The notes under the pieces: model-generated
What the model saw: the letters and a program-made list of their open reading frames with translations, nothing else
Told to the model about the DNA's origin: nothing
Database searches by the model: none
Source: Ornithobacterium rhinotracheale DSM 15997
GTDB taxonomy: Bacteria; Bacteroidota; Bacteroidia; Flavobacteriales; Weeksellaceae
Length of the DNA: 64,000 nt
Direction of reading: 5' to 3'
Assembly: GCF_000265465.1 (NCBI RefSeq)
Contig: NC_018016.1
Span: 1,342,501-1,406,500, forward strand
Program-made: the position numbers and the translations under genes
Part shown: piece after piece, positions 17,523 through 27,549 of the stretch
Numbering within the stretch: position 1 is the stretch's first letter
Layout of the letters: every line of letters begins with the position of its first letter

Positions 17523-19055
17523 ATGAAAAATAGTATCCTCATTTTAGATTTTGGATCTCAGTATAATCAATTGATTGCAAGAAGGGTGAGGGATTTTGGC
17601 GTTTATGCCGAGGTCATTCCTTGTACTTCAAGTCTAGAAGAAATCAAATCTCACGAGCCAAAAGGGATTATTCTCTCTGGCGGACCGTCTTCGGTTTTTG
17701 CAGAAGATGGCTACCGAGTAGATAAGGAAATTTATGAACTGGGCGTTCCTGTGCTTGGAATTTGTTACGGAATGCAGCTTACAGCACATTTATTAGGCGG
17801 TGAGGTGAAAAAGGGACAAAAGGGAGAATATGGAAAAGCTGATTTCACAATCACAAACTCTTGTTCGCTTTTTGAAGATATTCCAGAACAATCAACCGTT
17901 TGGATGAGCCACTTTGATGAGGTGATGAAAACGCCAGAAGGATTTGAAGTCGCTGGTAAATCAGAAGCTGAGATTGCCGCTTTCTTTAACGAAGAAAAAC
18001 AAATTTATACTGTTCAGTTCCACCCAGAAGTTTCGCATAGCGAATTTGGCGAAAAAATGTTGAATAATTTCGTTTTTAAAGTTTGTAAATGTGAGAAAAA
18101 CTGGGCTTTAAATGATTTTATCGAAGCAGAAGTTCAGCGAATTAAAGAAAAAGTTGGCGATAAAAAAGTGATTTTAGGTCTTTCTGGAGGAGTTGATTCA
18201 TCGGTAGCGGCTGTGTTAATTCATAAAGCAATTGGGGATCAGCTAACTTGTATTTTTGTAGATACAGGTTTGCTCCGATTGAACGAAGGAAAAACCGTAA
18301 TGGAAACCTATGGAAACACTTTTGACATTAATATTATTAAAGTCGATGCCAAAGAAAGATTTTTATCAAAACTAGAAGGTGTTTCAGATCCTGAGCAAAA
18401 AAGAAAAATCATCGGGCATGAGTTTGTTGAAGTATTTGATGAAGAAGCCGCAAAAATTGAAAATGCAGCTTTCTTGGCACAAGGAACCATTTATCCAGAT
18501 GTGATTGAATCTCAGTCGGTAAAGGGACCCTCAGCAACCATTAAATCTCACCACAATGTGGGAGGCTTGCCAGAGGATATGAAACTGCAATTATTAGAAC
18601 CTTTGCGTGAATTGTTCAAAGATGAGGTGCGTCGAGTAGGAGTGGAATTAGGTATTCCGAGAGAATTGGTATATCGCCATCCGTTTCCAGGTCCAGGTTT
18701 AGGAATTAGAGTTTTGGGTGAAGTTTCCGCTGAGAAAGTTGAAATTTTGCAAAAAGCCGATGCAATTTTTATTGAAGAATTAAGAAAAGCTAATTTGTAT
18801 GATGCCGTGAGCCAAGCTTTTGTGGTTTTATTACCAGTGAAGTCAGTGGGCGTAATGGGAGATGAGCGCACTTACGAATATACCGCAGTCGTTCGTTCGG
18901 CAGACACCATAGATTTCATGACGGCCACTTGGTCGCGATTGCCATATGAATTGCTTGAGAAAGTATCCAGCCGAATCATTAATGAAGTAAAAGGAATCAA
19001 CCGAGTTGCTTACGATATTTCGTCGAAACCACCAGCAACCATAGAGTGGGAATAG
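17523..19055 (+). CDS. guaA: GMP synthase (glutamine-hydrolysing)
   Basis: 510 residues. N-terminal class I glutamine amidotransferase (nucleophile Cys in GICYGMQL, His-Glu in FHPEV) and an ATP-pyrophosphatase domain (LSGGVDSS), with the C-terminal dimerisation domain ending KPPATIEWE. Converts XMP to GMP with glutamine and ATP. Complete; probably co-transcribed with ftsY. Confidence 0.98.
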   Translation: MKNSILILDFGSQYNQLIARRVRDFGVYAEVIPCTSSLEEIKSHEPKGIILSGGPSSVFAEDGYRVDKEIYELGVPVLGICYGMQLTAHLLGGEVKKGQKGEYGKADFTITNSCSLFEDIPEQSTVWMSHFDEVMKTPEGFEVAGKSEAEIAAFFNEEKQIYTVQFHPEVSHSEFGEKMLNNFVFKVCKCEKNWALNDFIEAEVQRIKEKVGDKKVILGLSGGVDSSVAAVLIHKAIGDQLTCIFVDTGLLRLNEGKTVMETYGNTFDINIIKVDAKERFLSKLEGVSDPEQKRKIIGHEFVEVFDEEAAKIENAAFLAQGTIYPDVIESQSVKGPSATIKSHHNVGGLPEDMKLQLLEPLRELFKDEVRRVGVELGIPRELVYRHPFPGPGLGIRVLGEVSAEKVEILQKADAIFIEELRKANLYDAVSQAFVVLLPVKSVGVMGDERTYEYTAVVRSADTIDFMTATWSRLPYELLEKVSSRIINEVKGINRVAYDISSKPPATIEWE

Positions 19056-19062
19056 AATTTAG

Positions 19063-19092
19063 AAATCGCAGAAATTCAAATTTCTGCGATTT
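19063..19092 (+). terminator. guaA terminator
   Basis: 14-bp stem AAATCGCAGAAATT / AATTTCTGCGATTT followed by a T-run. Confidence 0.87.
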
Positions 19093-19224
19093 TTTTTATT
19101 ATATGAAAGTTTAAAAAGATAGTCCTCCTATAAAAGACTGATAAAAATATTTTAAGTATAGGTGCGAATAAAATATACATTTATATAAAAAAGTGTAATC
19201 GAAGGATAAAACCATAAAAAATCC

Positions 19225-19232
19225 TACCTTTG
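19225..19232 (+). promoter_or_regulatory. -7 box for the MFS gene (TACCTTTG)
   Basis: TACCTTTG fits TAnnTTTG and lies 24 bp before ATG 19257. No TTTG at the -33 distance. Confidence 0.45.
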
Positions 19233-19256
19233 TAAAGAATTCACACTTGCAACCTC

Positions 19257-20666
19257 ATGAAATCTCAATACACGCCACAGCAATTTGAGCGAATCAAGAA
19301 GTTCTTGCCATACATCATGGCGACGGCGATTTTTATGCAAATGCTAGATGCTACGATTCTGAATACCGCTTTGCCTGCCATGGCAAAATCGCTCAATGTT
19401 TCGCCACTCAATATGCAATCTGCCATCATCAGTTATGTAATTACATTGGCACTTTTTATCCCGATTAGTGGATATTTGGCAGATCGGTATGGGACTAAAA
19501 AGATTTTCATTTTGGCACTATTTATCTTTGGCGTAGGCTCGCTTATGTGTGCTTTAAGTTTCTCGTTGAAATTTCTGGTTTTGTCTCGAATTATCCAAGG
19601 TTTAGGCGGAGCTTTGATGACTCCCGTAGCGAGGCTTGCTCTTATGAAAACTTACGAAAAATCTGAGTTTGTGGCAGCTATGAATTTCGCTATTATCCCA
19701 GCCCTCATTGGCCCCATAGCAGGTCCGCTCGTTGGGGGATATTTAGTGGATTATTTAAGTTGGCATTATATATTTTTAATCAATTTACCAATTGTAATTA
19801 TTGGGATTTTACTTAGTTTAAAATTTATGCCACAATTTTATGGCGATGACCCGCATTTAGATTTAAAGGGCTTTTTGTTATTTGGTGCTTCCTCTGTATT
19901 ATTGTCTGTTGCGTTAGAAGTTATAACTAACGAAAGTTTATTCATCTATGGCGTTATAATGCTAGTTTTGGGCTTAATGTTTTTGCCTATTTATTTTAGG
20001 CATGCCAAGAAGCGAGAATTTCCAATTTTCCCAACACATTTGTTCAAGGTAAGAACATTCAGAATTGGGCTTTTGGGCAATTTAGCCTGTCGATTAGGCA
20101 TCAGTTCTTTGCCGCTGTTGGTACCACTTTTAATGCAGATAGACTATCAACAATCTGCTGCCGTTTCTGGGTGGATCGTTGCGCCCATGGCATTTTCTTC
20201 TATGCTTGCCAAGCCTTTAGTCGTCCCGATTTTAAACCGATTTGGCTATCGCAGAATTTTAATAGGAAATACCATAATCATAGGCTTATTAATTGCCTCG
20301 ATTGCCATTCCGTCGAGAGGGGCGAGCATTTATGTATTTATCCCGATTTTAATCGTTTTAGGATTTTTCAATTCGATACAATTCACGGCGATGAACTCCA
20401 TTGCTATTGCCAATTTAAGGAATTACCAAACCAGCAGTGGGAATAGCTTGCTTTCAGTAAATCAGCAGATTGCTATTGGTTTTGGGATAGCGATAGGATT
20501 AGCTATTTTAAGATTTTTTCAGCACAATCCGTATTTCACACAATTCGGAATGCACGATGCGTTTAGATTTACCTTTATAAGCATTGGGGCGATTACAGTG
20601 GCATCTACATGGGTGTTTGCACGCTTAAATCCTACGGATGGTGACAATCTTAAGACCAAAAAATAA
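19257..20666 (+). CDS. MFS exporter, DHA2 (EmrB/QacA-like) family
   Basis: 469 residues with about 14 hydrophobic segments, the DHA2 number. Motif A GYLADRYGTKKIF, motif B LSRIIQGLGGALMTPVAR and antiporter motif C GPIAGPLVGGYLVDYLSWHYIF are readable. An early Asp in the first helix (MLDATILNTALP) is typical of proton-coupled drug exporters. Inner membrane. Likely substrates are drugs or other small toxic molecules, but this cannot be narrowed. Monocistronic by context; no TetR/MarR regulator beside it. Confidence 0.88.
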   Translation: MKSQYTPQQFERIKKFLPYIMATAIFMQMLDATILNTALPAMAKSLNVSPLNMQSAIISYVITLALFIPISGYLADRYGTKKIFILALFIFGVGSLMCALSFSLKFLVLSRIIQGLGGALMTPVARLALMKTYEKSEFVAAMNFAIIPALIGPIAGPLVGGYLVDYLSWHYIFLINLPIVIIGILLSLKFMPQFYGDDPHLDLKGFLLFGASSVLLSVALEVITNESLFIYGVIMLVLGLMFLPIYFRHAKKREFPIFPTHLFKVRTFRIGLLGNLACRLGISSLPLLVPLLMQIDYQQSAAVSGWIVAPMAFSSMLAKPLVVPILNRFGYRRILIGNTIIIGLLIASIAIPSRGASIYVFIPILIVLGFFNSIQFTAMNSIAIANLRNYQTSSGNSLLSVNQQIAIGFGIAIGLAILRFFQHNPYFTQFGMHDAFRFTFISIGAITVASTWVFARLNPTDGDNLKTKK

Positions 20667-20701
20667 TTGATATTTAATTTTTTAAGTTGGGCAGAAATCA
20701 A

Positions 20702-20709
20702 TATTTTTG
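20702..20709 (+). promoter_or_regulatory. -7 box for the C1 peptidase gene (TATTTTTG)
   Basis: TATTTTTG fits TAnnTTTG, 21 bp before ATG 20731. Confidence 0.45.
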
Positions 20710-20730
20710 TAGAAATTGATAAAGTAGAAT

Positions 20731-21891
20731 ATGAAGAAAATATTTTTAAGCCTTTTGGTAGGCGTGAGCGTGAGTACTTTTGCGCAAGAAGATTTAATTA
20801 ATTCACTTAAAAACAACAAAAGTTCGATCAATGGTTTTGTTTTTACGCCCGTAAAGGTAAACGATGCAACATCGGTTAAAAACCAAGGACGAAGCGGAAC
20901 TTGCTGGAGCTACTCAGGAAACTCATTTCTAGAATCTGAGATGTTGAAAAAAGGAAAGCCAGCAGTTGATTTAGCCGAAATTTATACTGCGAGAAATACA
21001 TATATCGACAAAGCTAAAAATTATGTGCGCATGCACGGAAATGTGAGCTGGGGCGATGGTGGAGAGTTGCACGATGTGATGAACTCTTACAGAAAATACG
21101 GAGCTTTGCCGCAAGAAGTGTATGATGGATTGAATGAAGGGCAAAAGCTAAATGATTTTGGCGAAATGCAATCAGCTTTAAAAGCGTATTTAGATGCTAT
21201 TATTAAAAACAAAAAACTAAGCAAAAACTGGCTTAAAGGCTTTACTGCTATTCTAGATGCATATTTAGGCAAAGTGCCAGAAAAATTCACTTATAAAGGA
21301 AAAACTTATACCCCAAAAACTTTTGCTAAAGAAGTGGTGGGGCTAGATCCAAACGATTATATCGAAATGGTATCATTGAACGATGAACCAAAGTTTGAGT
21401 ATGTATTCTTCCCTGTGCCAGATAACTGGAGCTTTGACTATGCATACAATATCCCGATGGATGATATTACAAAAGTGATTGATTACGCTATCGAAAAAGG
21501 ATACACAGTGGGATGGGCAACCGATGTTTCAGAAAAATACTTTAGCTGGGTAAACGGTGTGGCTTATGTGCCAGAAAAAAGATATGAAGACATGAGCGAT
21601 AAAGAACGCCAAAATATGTTCAGCACTCCGCCGACTAAAGAGCGTGAAATTACGCCAGAGATGAGACAAGAAGCTTTTGATAATTACGAAACTACAGACG
21701 ATCACGGAATGCACATTGTAGGTTTGGCAAAAGACCAAAATGGAAAAGAATACTACATCGTGAAAAACTCTTGGGGTATGAGCAACGATTATCAAGGCTA
21801 CCTTTATGTAAGCAAAAACTATGTGAAATATAAAACTACTGCCATTCTGGTAAACAAAGCAGGAGTTCCAAAATCAATTCTTAAAAAATAA
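20731..21891 (+). CDS. Exported C1 family cysteine peptidase (bleomycin hydrolase-like)
   Basis: 386 residues. Signal peptide MKKIFLSLLVGVSVSTFAQ directs it out of the cytoplasm. Papain-fold catalytic elements: oxyanion Gln in KNQGRSGTCWSYS with nucleophile Cys58, His in DDHGMHIVGLA and Asn in VKNSWG. The layout, with a long insertion between Cys and His, resembles the bleomycin hydrolase/aminopeptidase C (PepC) branch. It probably trims peptides in the periplasm for nutrition. No lipobox and no obvious T9SS C-terminal domain. Confidence 0.9.
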   Translation: MKKIFLSLLVGVSVSTFAQEDLINSLKNNKSSINGFVFTPVKVNDATSVKNQGRSGTCWSYSGNSFLESEMLKKGKPAVDLAEIYTARNTYIDKAKNYVRMHGNVSWGDGGELHDVMNSYRKYGALPQEVYDGLNEGQKLNDFGEMQSALKAYLDAIIKNKKLSKNWLKGFTAILDAYLGKVPEKFTYKGKTYTPKTFAKEVVGLDPNDYIEMVSLNDEPKFEYVFFPVPDNWSFDYAYNIPMDDITKVIDYAIEKGYTVGWATDVSEKYFSWVNGVAYVPEKRYEDMSDKERQNMFSTPPTKEREITPEMRQEAFDNYETTDDHGMHIVGLAKDQNGKEYYIVKNSWGMSNDYQGYLYVSKNYVKYKTTAILVNKAGVPKSILKK

Positions 21892-21927
21892 AATTTTCTG
21901 AATTGTAAAACATAGAAAATCTATCAA

Positions 21928-21960
21928 AAAGCCCTTTTTCATTGATTGAGAAAGGGCTTT
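21928..21960 (+). terminator. Terminator of the C1 peptidase gene
   Basis: 13-bp stem (one G-U) AAAGCCCTTTTTC / GAGAAAGGGCTTT with loop ATTGATT and a following T-run. Confidence 0.85.
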
Positions 21961-22035
21961 CTGTTTATTGCCTGTTAAAAACAAAAAACTATAATTTTAG
22001 GTAAGAATAAAAATTTACGTTACCTTTACCCGCCT

Positions 22036-23415
22036 ATGGAAGAAGATTTTTTCTGCAACGAGCTCGTCCAAAAATTTGAGCAAATGATTGAGAATAAGGA
22101 GAGTCTATATTTTGATTCAGATGAATTGTCGGAAATTATAGAGCATTATCTTTCAATCAGAGACATGGAGTATGCCCAAAAGGCAATAGAGTTCGCCAAA
22201 GAAATCCATCCAGATAATTTAAATATCTTGGTCAAAGAATTTGATTTTAGCATAGAAAACAATCAAATTAGAAAAGCCGAACGCCAAATGCTGGAACTAG
22301 AATCCATGGCAAGTGGCGACATCGATTATATGATTGCTTGTGCTAAATTTTATTCAGCCAAAGAGGAATACTTCAAAGCCATTGATCTGTATCAGCAAGC
22401 TTTGAGCCTTGCCGAAGACGAGGAAACCAAAATTTTTCTTTTACACAATTTGGGCAACGAATACCTAAATATCGATAATCTTGTGCGAGCTTTTCATTAT
22501 TTTAAAAACATTCTAGCCATAGATCCTCAAGATGAGGAAGCCTTTATTTCCTGCATCGATTGCTTTGATGAAATGGGGAAAATCCATGAAAGTTTAGATT
22601 TTATACATCAATATTTAGACAAAGATCCGTATTCAGAATACGCTTGGCTAGAGTTGGGACGAAAATACCTTTTAATTGAAAATTATCCCGAGGCACTCAA
22701 TGCCTTTGATTTTGCCATCGCCATTAATCCTAAAAGTATTAATTCTCTAATGCTAAAGGCTTATACCTTAGAGCTTTTTGATAAATACGAAGAAGCCATT
22801 GAGGTGTACAAAGAAGCCGCGGAGTTGGAATATACCACAGCGACAACTTTTATGAAAATAGGTCAGGCTTATTTAAGTTTAGACCAAAAAGAAAATGCAC
22901 TCGAGGCGTTTCATACGGCAATTCACGAAGACCCTCAGCTAGACAAAGCTTGGTATGAGGCGGCACTGGTGTATGAGGAGCTGGGGCAATATCAAGAAGC
23001 GTTGCAATACATCAATCGTGCGATTGAGCTAGACGAAACCAATGTGACTTACCATAAACGAAAAGCCTATTATTTTGTGCAAATGGGCGATTTGGAAGCC
23101 GCAGAAGTATGTTACCAAACGATTTTGAAGCTCGAAGGGCACAAATTCATCAATTGGCATGCTTATGCAGAATTGCAGGTGCTTTTGGGCGACTGCAAGG
23201 CAGCGATAGATACCATTCATGCCACGTCTAAAAGATTCAATCAGCCAGAATTATTGTATCAATTAAGCCATTGTTATTTTAATTTAGACGATATGGCAAA
23301 GGGCATTCAATATTTGAAAAAAGCCCAGCAAGTGGCACCAGAGCTTTTGCCCGAAATGATTGAAAAATATCCGATTTTAAAGGATTTTCTCAAAATCATT
23401 TCTGCATTGGATTAA
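22036..23415 (+). CDS. Tetratricopeptide-repeat protein
   Basis: 459 residues made almost wholly of TPR helices; at least ten repeats can be read (for example FSAKEEYFKAIDLYQQALSL, LLIENYPEALNAFDFAIAINP, YEELGQYQEALQYINRAIEL). No signal peptide or membrane span, so a cytoplasmic scaffold. Similar all-TPR proteins are common in Bacteroidota, but I know no assigned function. A -7-like TACCTTTA (22021-22028) ends only 8 bases before the start, implying a very short leader. Confidence 0.85.
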   Translation: MEEDFFCNELVQKFEQMIENKESLYFDSDELSEIIEHYLSIRDMEYAQKAIEFAKEIHPDNLNILVKEFDFSIENNQIRKAERQMLELESMASGDIDYMIACAKFYSAKEEYFKAIDLYQQALSLAEDEETKIFLLHNLGNEYLNIDNLVRAFHYFKNILAIDPQDEEAFISCIDCFDEMGKIHESLDFIHQYLDKDPYSEYAWLELGRKYLLIENYPEALNAFDFAIAINPKSINSLMLKAYTLELFDKYEEAIEVYKEAAELEYTTATTFMKIGQAYLSLDQKENALEAFHTAIHEDPQLDKAWYEAALVYEELGQYQEALQYINRAIELDETNVTYHKRKAYYFVQMGDLEAAEVCYQTILKLEGHKFINWHAYAELQVLLGDCKAAIDTIHATSKRFNQPELLYQLSHCYFNLDDMAKGIQYLKKAQQVAPELLPEMIEKYPILKDFLKIISALD

Positions 23416-23490
23416 ATTACAATTACTTAAAAAAAGCAACTAATAATTTAACGATGAGGTAACACTAAAAGTGCCATTTTTGCATTTGAG

Positions 23491-24111
23491 ATGAGTTACT
23501 TTATCATTGGCGACATACACGGGTGCTACTATGCACTAGAGGAAATGCTTGCGCACTGGAATCCAGCAAAAGAAAAATTGATTTTGCTTGGCGATTTGGT
23601 GCACAAGGGCAAGCATTCTTATGCCGTGCTCGAAAAAGTGATTCAATTACAGAAAAAATATCCCGAAAAGGTAATTGTGCTCAAAGGCAATAACGATGAA
23701 ATCTTTCAGCAACGCTACGAGGAAAGCATCACGCTTTCAGACAAACAAAAATTTGAAACCTATAATTTGAATTATCTCTCTGTGTTGCAGTGGCTGGAGG
23801 AGTTGCCACATTTTTACGAAGATGCCAAAATCTTTGCGAGCCATGCAGGATTTCCTGCACGTGCCGACGAAGAAAATGGCGAAATCGATTTTTTGTTTCA
23901 CAAAGGCGAGCTCAAAAAACTCAAAAAAACGCAATTCCTTGGGCATGTTGTGGTCGAGGAGCCTAAGTTTGTAAAAGATAAAAAAGCTTGGTATCTCGAC
24001 ACGGGCGCAGGCTGGGGCAAATCGCTTACAGGAATAAAACTTAGCAAAAAAGCAAAAGTGAATCAAGTCATTAGCATTTCGGTGACTAAAAAAGATGTTT
24101 GCATGCATTAG
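23491..24111 (+). CDS. Calcineurin-like metallophosphoesterase (PPP-type serine/threonine phosphatase family)
   Basis: 206 residues. Metal-binding signature blocks: GDIHG at 7-11, GDLVHKG (usually GDxVDRG) and KGNNDE (usually GNHE). The last block has Asn-Asp in place of Asn-His, nearer to phosphodiesterase versions, so the substrate may be a phosphorylated protein or a small phosphoester. Cytoplasmic. Followed 36 bp later by an AcpH-like gene. The start codon is three bases after a -7-like TGCATTTG. Confidence 0.82.
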   Translation: MSYFIIGDIHGCYYALEEMLAHWNPAKEKLILLGDLVHKGKHSYAVLEKVIQLQKKYPEKVIVLKGNNDEIFQQRYEESITLSDKQKFETYNLNYLSVLQWLEELPHFYEDAKIFASHAGFPARADEENGEIDFLFHKGELKKLKKTQFLGHVVVEEPKFVKDKKAWYLDTGAGWGKSLTGIKLSKKAKVNQVISISVTKKDVCMH

Positions 24112-24147
24112 ATTGGTAAAGAATTTGTAGCTCTATTTTCTCAAGAT

Positions 24148-24735
24148 ATGAATTTAGTAGCGCACCAATTATTATCCTTTAATCAGCCCGAAATTCAAGT
24201 GGGAAATCACTTGGGAGATGTCATCAAGGGGAGAAGGCTCAGTAACTTTCCCCATGAGATTCAAAAGGGAATTTTATTGCATAGGCACATCGATTCTTTT
24301 ACCGATTCGCACCCCGTGGTCAAGAGGAGTTGTGCTAGATTGTACGAGGATTATGGCAAATATGCGCCCATCATAGTCGATATTTTTTACGATTATTTTT
24401 TGATTAAAAACTGGGGGAAATTCTGCAAAAAGGATTTTAATACTTTTAGAAAAGAATGCTACAAAGTGCTTTTGGCATACAAGGAACTATACCCAGAGCC
24501 CTATCGACACTACACCGAGCTTTTGGCAAAAAGAGATTGGTTTTATCAATATTCTACCATGGAGGGCGTGGAGCTTACGCTCAATAAACTAGGAAGCCGC
24601 ACACGATTTTTCAACAACATGCACATGGCGGTAAAGTCGCTCTATGTAGACGAAGCACTTTTCAATAAAGATTTTTTAGAATTTTATCCCGAATTAGAGC
24701 AATCCTGCCGCGAATTTTTAAAGCTTTCGGCTTAG
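24148..24735 (+). CDS. Acyl-carrier-protein phosphodiesterase (AcpH-like)
   Basis: 195 residues. Matches the AcpH pattern: MNLVAHQLL at the start, VGNHLGDVIKG, GILLHRHIDSFTDSHP and VDIFYDYFLIKNW, supplying the conserved His/Asp metal ligands of this HD-related family. AcpH removes the phosphopantetheine arm from acyl carrier protein. Function is taken from family recognition, not from context. Confidence 0.85.
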   Translation: MNLVAHQLLSFNQPEIQVGNHLGDVIKGRRLSNFPHEIQKGILLHRHIDSFTDSHPVVKRSCARLYEDYGKYAPIIVDIFYDYFLIKNWGKFCKKDFNTFRKECYKVLLAYKELYPEPYRHYTELLAKRDWFYQYSTMEGVELTLNKLGSRTRFFNNMHMAVKSLYVDEALFNKDFLEFYPELEQSCREFLKLSA

Positions 24736-24745
24736 AAAAATTGCT

Positions 24746-24753
24746 TATATTTG
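24746..24753 (+). promoter_or_regulatory. -7 box TATATTTG abutting the recG start
   Basis: Exact TAnnTTTG, ending 5 bases before the GTG at 24758, inside the 22-bp gap after the AcpH-like gene. Predicts an mRNA that begins at or next to the start codon. Confidence 0.55.
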
Positions 24754-24757
24754 TAAG

Positions 24758-26863
24758 GTGAGCAATCCAATCTTAACTCCCATAGACTATTTAAACGGGC
24801 TGGGCCCGCAACGAGCTGAGGTGCTAAAATCTGAGCTCAAGCTCTTTAATTGTCGGGATTTATTGTATCACTTTCCGTTTCGTTATATCGACAAAACTAA
24901 ATTTTACACTTTAAAAGAAATTACCAATTTTTCGTCTGAAATTCAGATTAAAGGCACAATCATCAATATGCAAGAAGTGGGCGAGGGGCGAAAAAAACGC
25001 ATTCACGCTACTTTTCAGGACGAAACGGGGCAAGCCGATTTAGTTTGGTTTAAATATTCGCCATGGCTTAAGAAAAAAATTTCGGATTTAATCGCAAAGC
25101 CTATCGTAATTTTTGGGAAGCCGAGCCTTTTTCAAAACCGAATCAGTTTCACGCACCCAGAAATGGAAACCGAATCGGCGCACCAAGCCGAAGGCAAAGG
25201 GCTAGAGCCTGTGTATTCTACTACCGAAAAAATACAGAAAAAAGGCATTACGCCCCGCATTTGGCGAGGCATGATAGAGCAGGTTTTGGAAATGGTAAAT
25301 CCCTACATTCGGGAAAATTTATCTAGCGAAATTAAACGAAAATATGATTTAATCGATAGAAACAAAGCCTTTTACCAAATTCATTTTCCTAAAAATGCAG
25401 AAGAGCTGAATCAAGCCCAAAAAAGATTAAAATTTGAGGAATTTTATTTTCTGCACCTTTCATTGCAAATGCAAAAAGCCATAGGCAAAAAGAAATTCAA
25501 ATCGCAAGCATTTTCTTCTGTGGGCGATTATTTCAACGATTTTTATCATCATCATTTAGGCTTTGAATTGACCAATGCCCAAAAGCGTGTGATACGAGAA
25601 ATCCGTTCGGATATGGCAAAATCTAGCCAAATGAATCGCTTGTTGCAAGGCGATGTGGGGAGTGGGAAGACCATCGTGGCGTTTATGTCGATGCTCATCG
25701 CTGCCGACAATGGATTTCAATCGCTATTGATGGCGCCGACAGAGATTTTGGCGCAGCAACATTATTATGGCTTAAAGCAAGAAGCCGACAAGATGGGACT
25801 TGAGATTGCACTGCTCACAGGAAGCACCAAAACGGCAGAACGCCGAGAAATTCATCAAAAGTTAGAAGACGGAAGTTTGCATTTTTTGGTAGGCACACAT
25901 GCTTTGATTGAGGACAAAGTAAAATTTAAAAATTTAGGTTTTGCCATAATCGACGAGCAGCACCGCTTTGGCGTGGCACAACGAGCCAAAATCTTTAATA
26001 AAGGAATTTTGCCACCACACATGCTGATTATGACGGCAACACCGATTCCGCGAACGCTGGCAATGACGCTGTATGGAGATCTGGATATATCGATTATTGA
26101 TGAATTGCCCGCGGGTAGAAAACCGATTCAGACGCACCATATGCTCGAAAAAGATCGCTTAAAATTGCTCGGATTCATGCGTCGAGAAATCGAGAAAGGT
26201 AGGCAGATTTATATTGTGTATCCGCTGATCGAGGAGTCGCAACAATTGGACTACAAAGCACTCATGGATGGCTATGATTACATCGCTACGGAGTTTCCTT
26301 ATCCTGATTTTGCGATTAGCATCGTACATGGGCAAATGAAACCAGCCGATAAAGATTATGAAATGCAACGCTTTGCCAAAGGCGAAACCGATATCATGGT
26401 GGCAACGACGGTGATAGAGGTGGGTGTGAATGTGCCGAATGCCAGCGTGATGATTATCGAAAGTGCCGAGAAATTTGGGCTGTCTCAATTGCACCAGTTG
26501 CGCGGTAGAGTAGGGCGTGGTGGCGAGCAGAGTTATTGTATTTTGATGACCAAAGATAAGCTAAACGAAACGGCCTACAAACGAATCCAAACCATGTGTC
26601 AATCTACCGATGGGTTTAGAATTGCCGAAGTAGATTTAGAATTGCGAGGCCCTGGAAATGTGATGGGAACCCAACAAAGTGGTATTTTAAATCTAAAGAT
26701 TGCAGATTTAAAAATGGATAAAACCATATTTCAAGCAGCCAGAAAGGCCGTGGAAGATACACTAGAAGAAGACTTTAACTTATCAATGACCAAAAATGCC
26801 AATATTCTACATTTTTTCAACCTTTATCACAAAAAGAAAATCGGTTGGGCAAATGTGGGCTAA
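24758..26863 (+). CDS. recG: ATP-dependent DNA helicase RecG
   Basis: 701 residues from a GTG start; the first residues (PILTPIDYLNGLGPQRAEVL) align with the usual RecG N-terminus and no later Met is near. N-terminal wedge/OB domain, then the helicase core with Walker A GDVGSGKT, DEQH, TATPIPRTLAMT and motif VI HQLRGRVGRG. RecG reverses stalled replication forks and processes branched DNA. Complete. Confidence 0.97.
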   Translation: MSNPILTPIDYLNGLGPQRAEVLKSELKLFNCRDLLYHFPFRYIDKTKFYTLKEITNFSSEIQIKGTIINMQEVGEGRKKRIHATFQDETGQADLVWFKYSPWLKKKISDLIAKPIVIFGKPSLFQNRISFTHPEMETESAHQAEGKGLEPVYSTTEKIQKKGITPRIWRGMIEQVLEMVNPYIRENLSSEIKRKYDLIDRNKAFYQIHFPKNAEELNQAQKRLKFEEFYFLHLSLQMQKAIGKKKFKSQAFSSVGDYFNDFYHHHLGFELTNAQKRVIREIRSDMAKSSQMNRLLQGDVGSGKTIVAFMSMLIAADNGFQSLLMAPTEILAQQHYYGLKQEADKMGLEIALLTGSTKTAERREIHQKLEDGSLHFLVGTHALIEDKVKFKNLGFAIIDEQHRFGVAQRAKIFNKGILPPHMLIMTATPIPRTLAMTLYGDLDISIIDELPAGRKPIQTHHMLEKDRLKLLGFMRREIEKGRQIYIVYPLIEESQQLDYKALMDGYDYIATEFPYPDFAISIVHGQMKPADKDYEMQRFAKGETDIMVATTVIEVGVNVPNASVMIIESAEKFGLSQLHQLRGRVGRGGEQSYCILMTKDKLNETAYKRIQTMCQSTDGFRIAEVDLELRGPGNVMGTQQSGILNLKIADLKMDKTIFQAARKAVEDTLEEDFNLSMTKNANILHFFNLYHKKKIGWANVG

Positions 26864-26891
26864 AAAATTTTAATTCCTGAAATAAAAATAT

Positions 26892-27512
26892 ATGAAACAT
26901 AAAATAATCGCAGTATTTTTGTTACTGAGCGTAGCAATTAGCTGCCAAACGAATAATAAACCTAAAACTATGAGTACAAATTTAGAAACAGCAACTTTAG
27001 CAGGCGGGTGCTTCTGGTGCTTGGAAGCCGCTTACGACCGATTGAAAGGCGTAGAAAATGTACAATCTGGATTTGCCAACGGGCACACCGAAAATCCAAG
27101 CTACAAGGAAGTGTGTACGGGCGAAACGGGACATGCCGAGGTAGTGCGAATTACTTATGATCCGAGCCAGATTGATTTCAAAACATTGTTAGAAGTCTTT
27201 TGGGTTTTGCACGATCCTACTCAGCTTAACCGACAAGGCGAAGACATCGGGACGCAGTACCGTTCAGGGATTTTCTATGAAAACGAAAAGCAAAAAACAG
27301 AAGCCGAGGAATCGATGAAAAATTCAATCGCACGCGGGGATTATGACAAGCCATATGTAACTATCATCGAGCCTTTGAAAGCCTTTTACCCTGCCGAGGA
27401 TTACCACACCGATTATTTTGAATTGAACCAAACACAGCCGTATTGTAGTGCGGTGATTGCCCCCAAGATGAAAAAATTTCAGGCTAAATTTAAAGAGCTT
27501 TTAAAAGATTAA
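26892..27512 (+). CDS. msrA: Peptide methionine sulfoxide reductase MsrA, probable lipoprotein
   Basis: 206 residues. The catalytic motif GGCFWCLEAAYDRLKGV carries the active Cys; SGFANG, CTGETGHAEVV and the QYRSGIF segment are typical. Reduces methionine-S-sulfoxide in proteins. The N-terminus MKHKIIAVFLLLSVAISC is a lipoprotein signal (Cys18), so the enzyme should act in the periplasm or at a membrane surface, unlike the cytoplasmic E. coli enzyme. It lies 28 bp after recG and may share its transcript. Confidence 0.95.
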   Translation: MKHKIIAVFLLLSVAISCQTNNKPKTMSTNLETATLAGGCFWCLEAAYDRLKGVENVQSGFANGHTENPSYKEVCTGETGHAEVVRITYDPSQIDFKTLLEVFWVLHDPTQLNRQGEDIGTQYRSGIFYENEKQKTEAEESMKNSIARGDYDKPYVTIIEPLKAFYPAEDYHTDYFELNQTQPYCSAVIAPKMKKFQAKFKELLKD

Positions 27513-27524
27513 AATTATTATAAG

Positions 27525-27549
27525 AGAGATTGTTCAAAAGGCAATCTCT
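27525..27549 (+). terminator. msrA terminator
   Basis: 8-bp stem AGAGATTG / CAATCTCT with a 9-base loop and a T-run, 12 bp after the msrA stop. Confidence 0.8.

Noticed and set aside
23737-24108. 123-codon open frame antisense to the phosphoesterase gene
   Set aside because: Wholly inside a conserved coding region with family motifs on the other strand.
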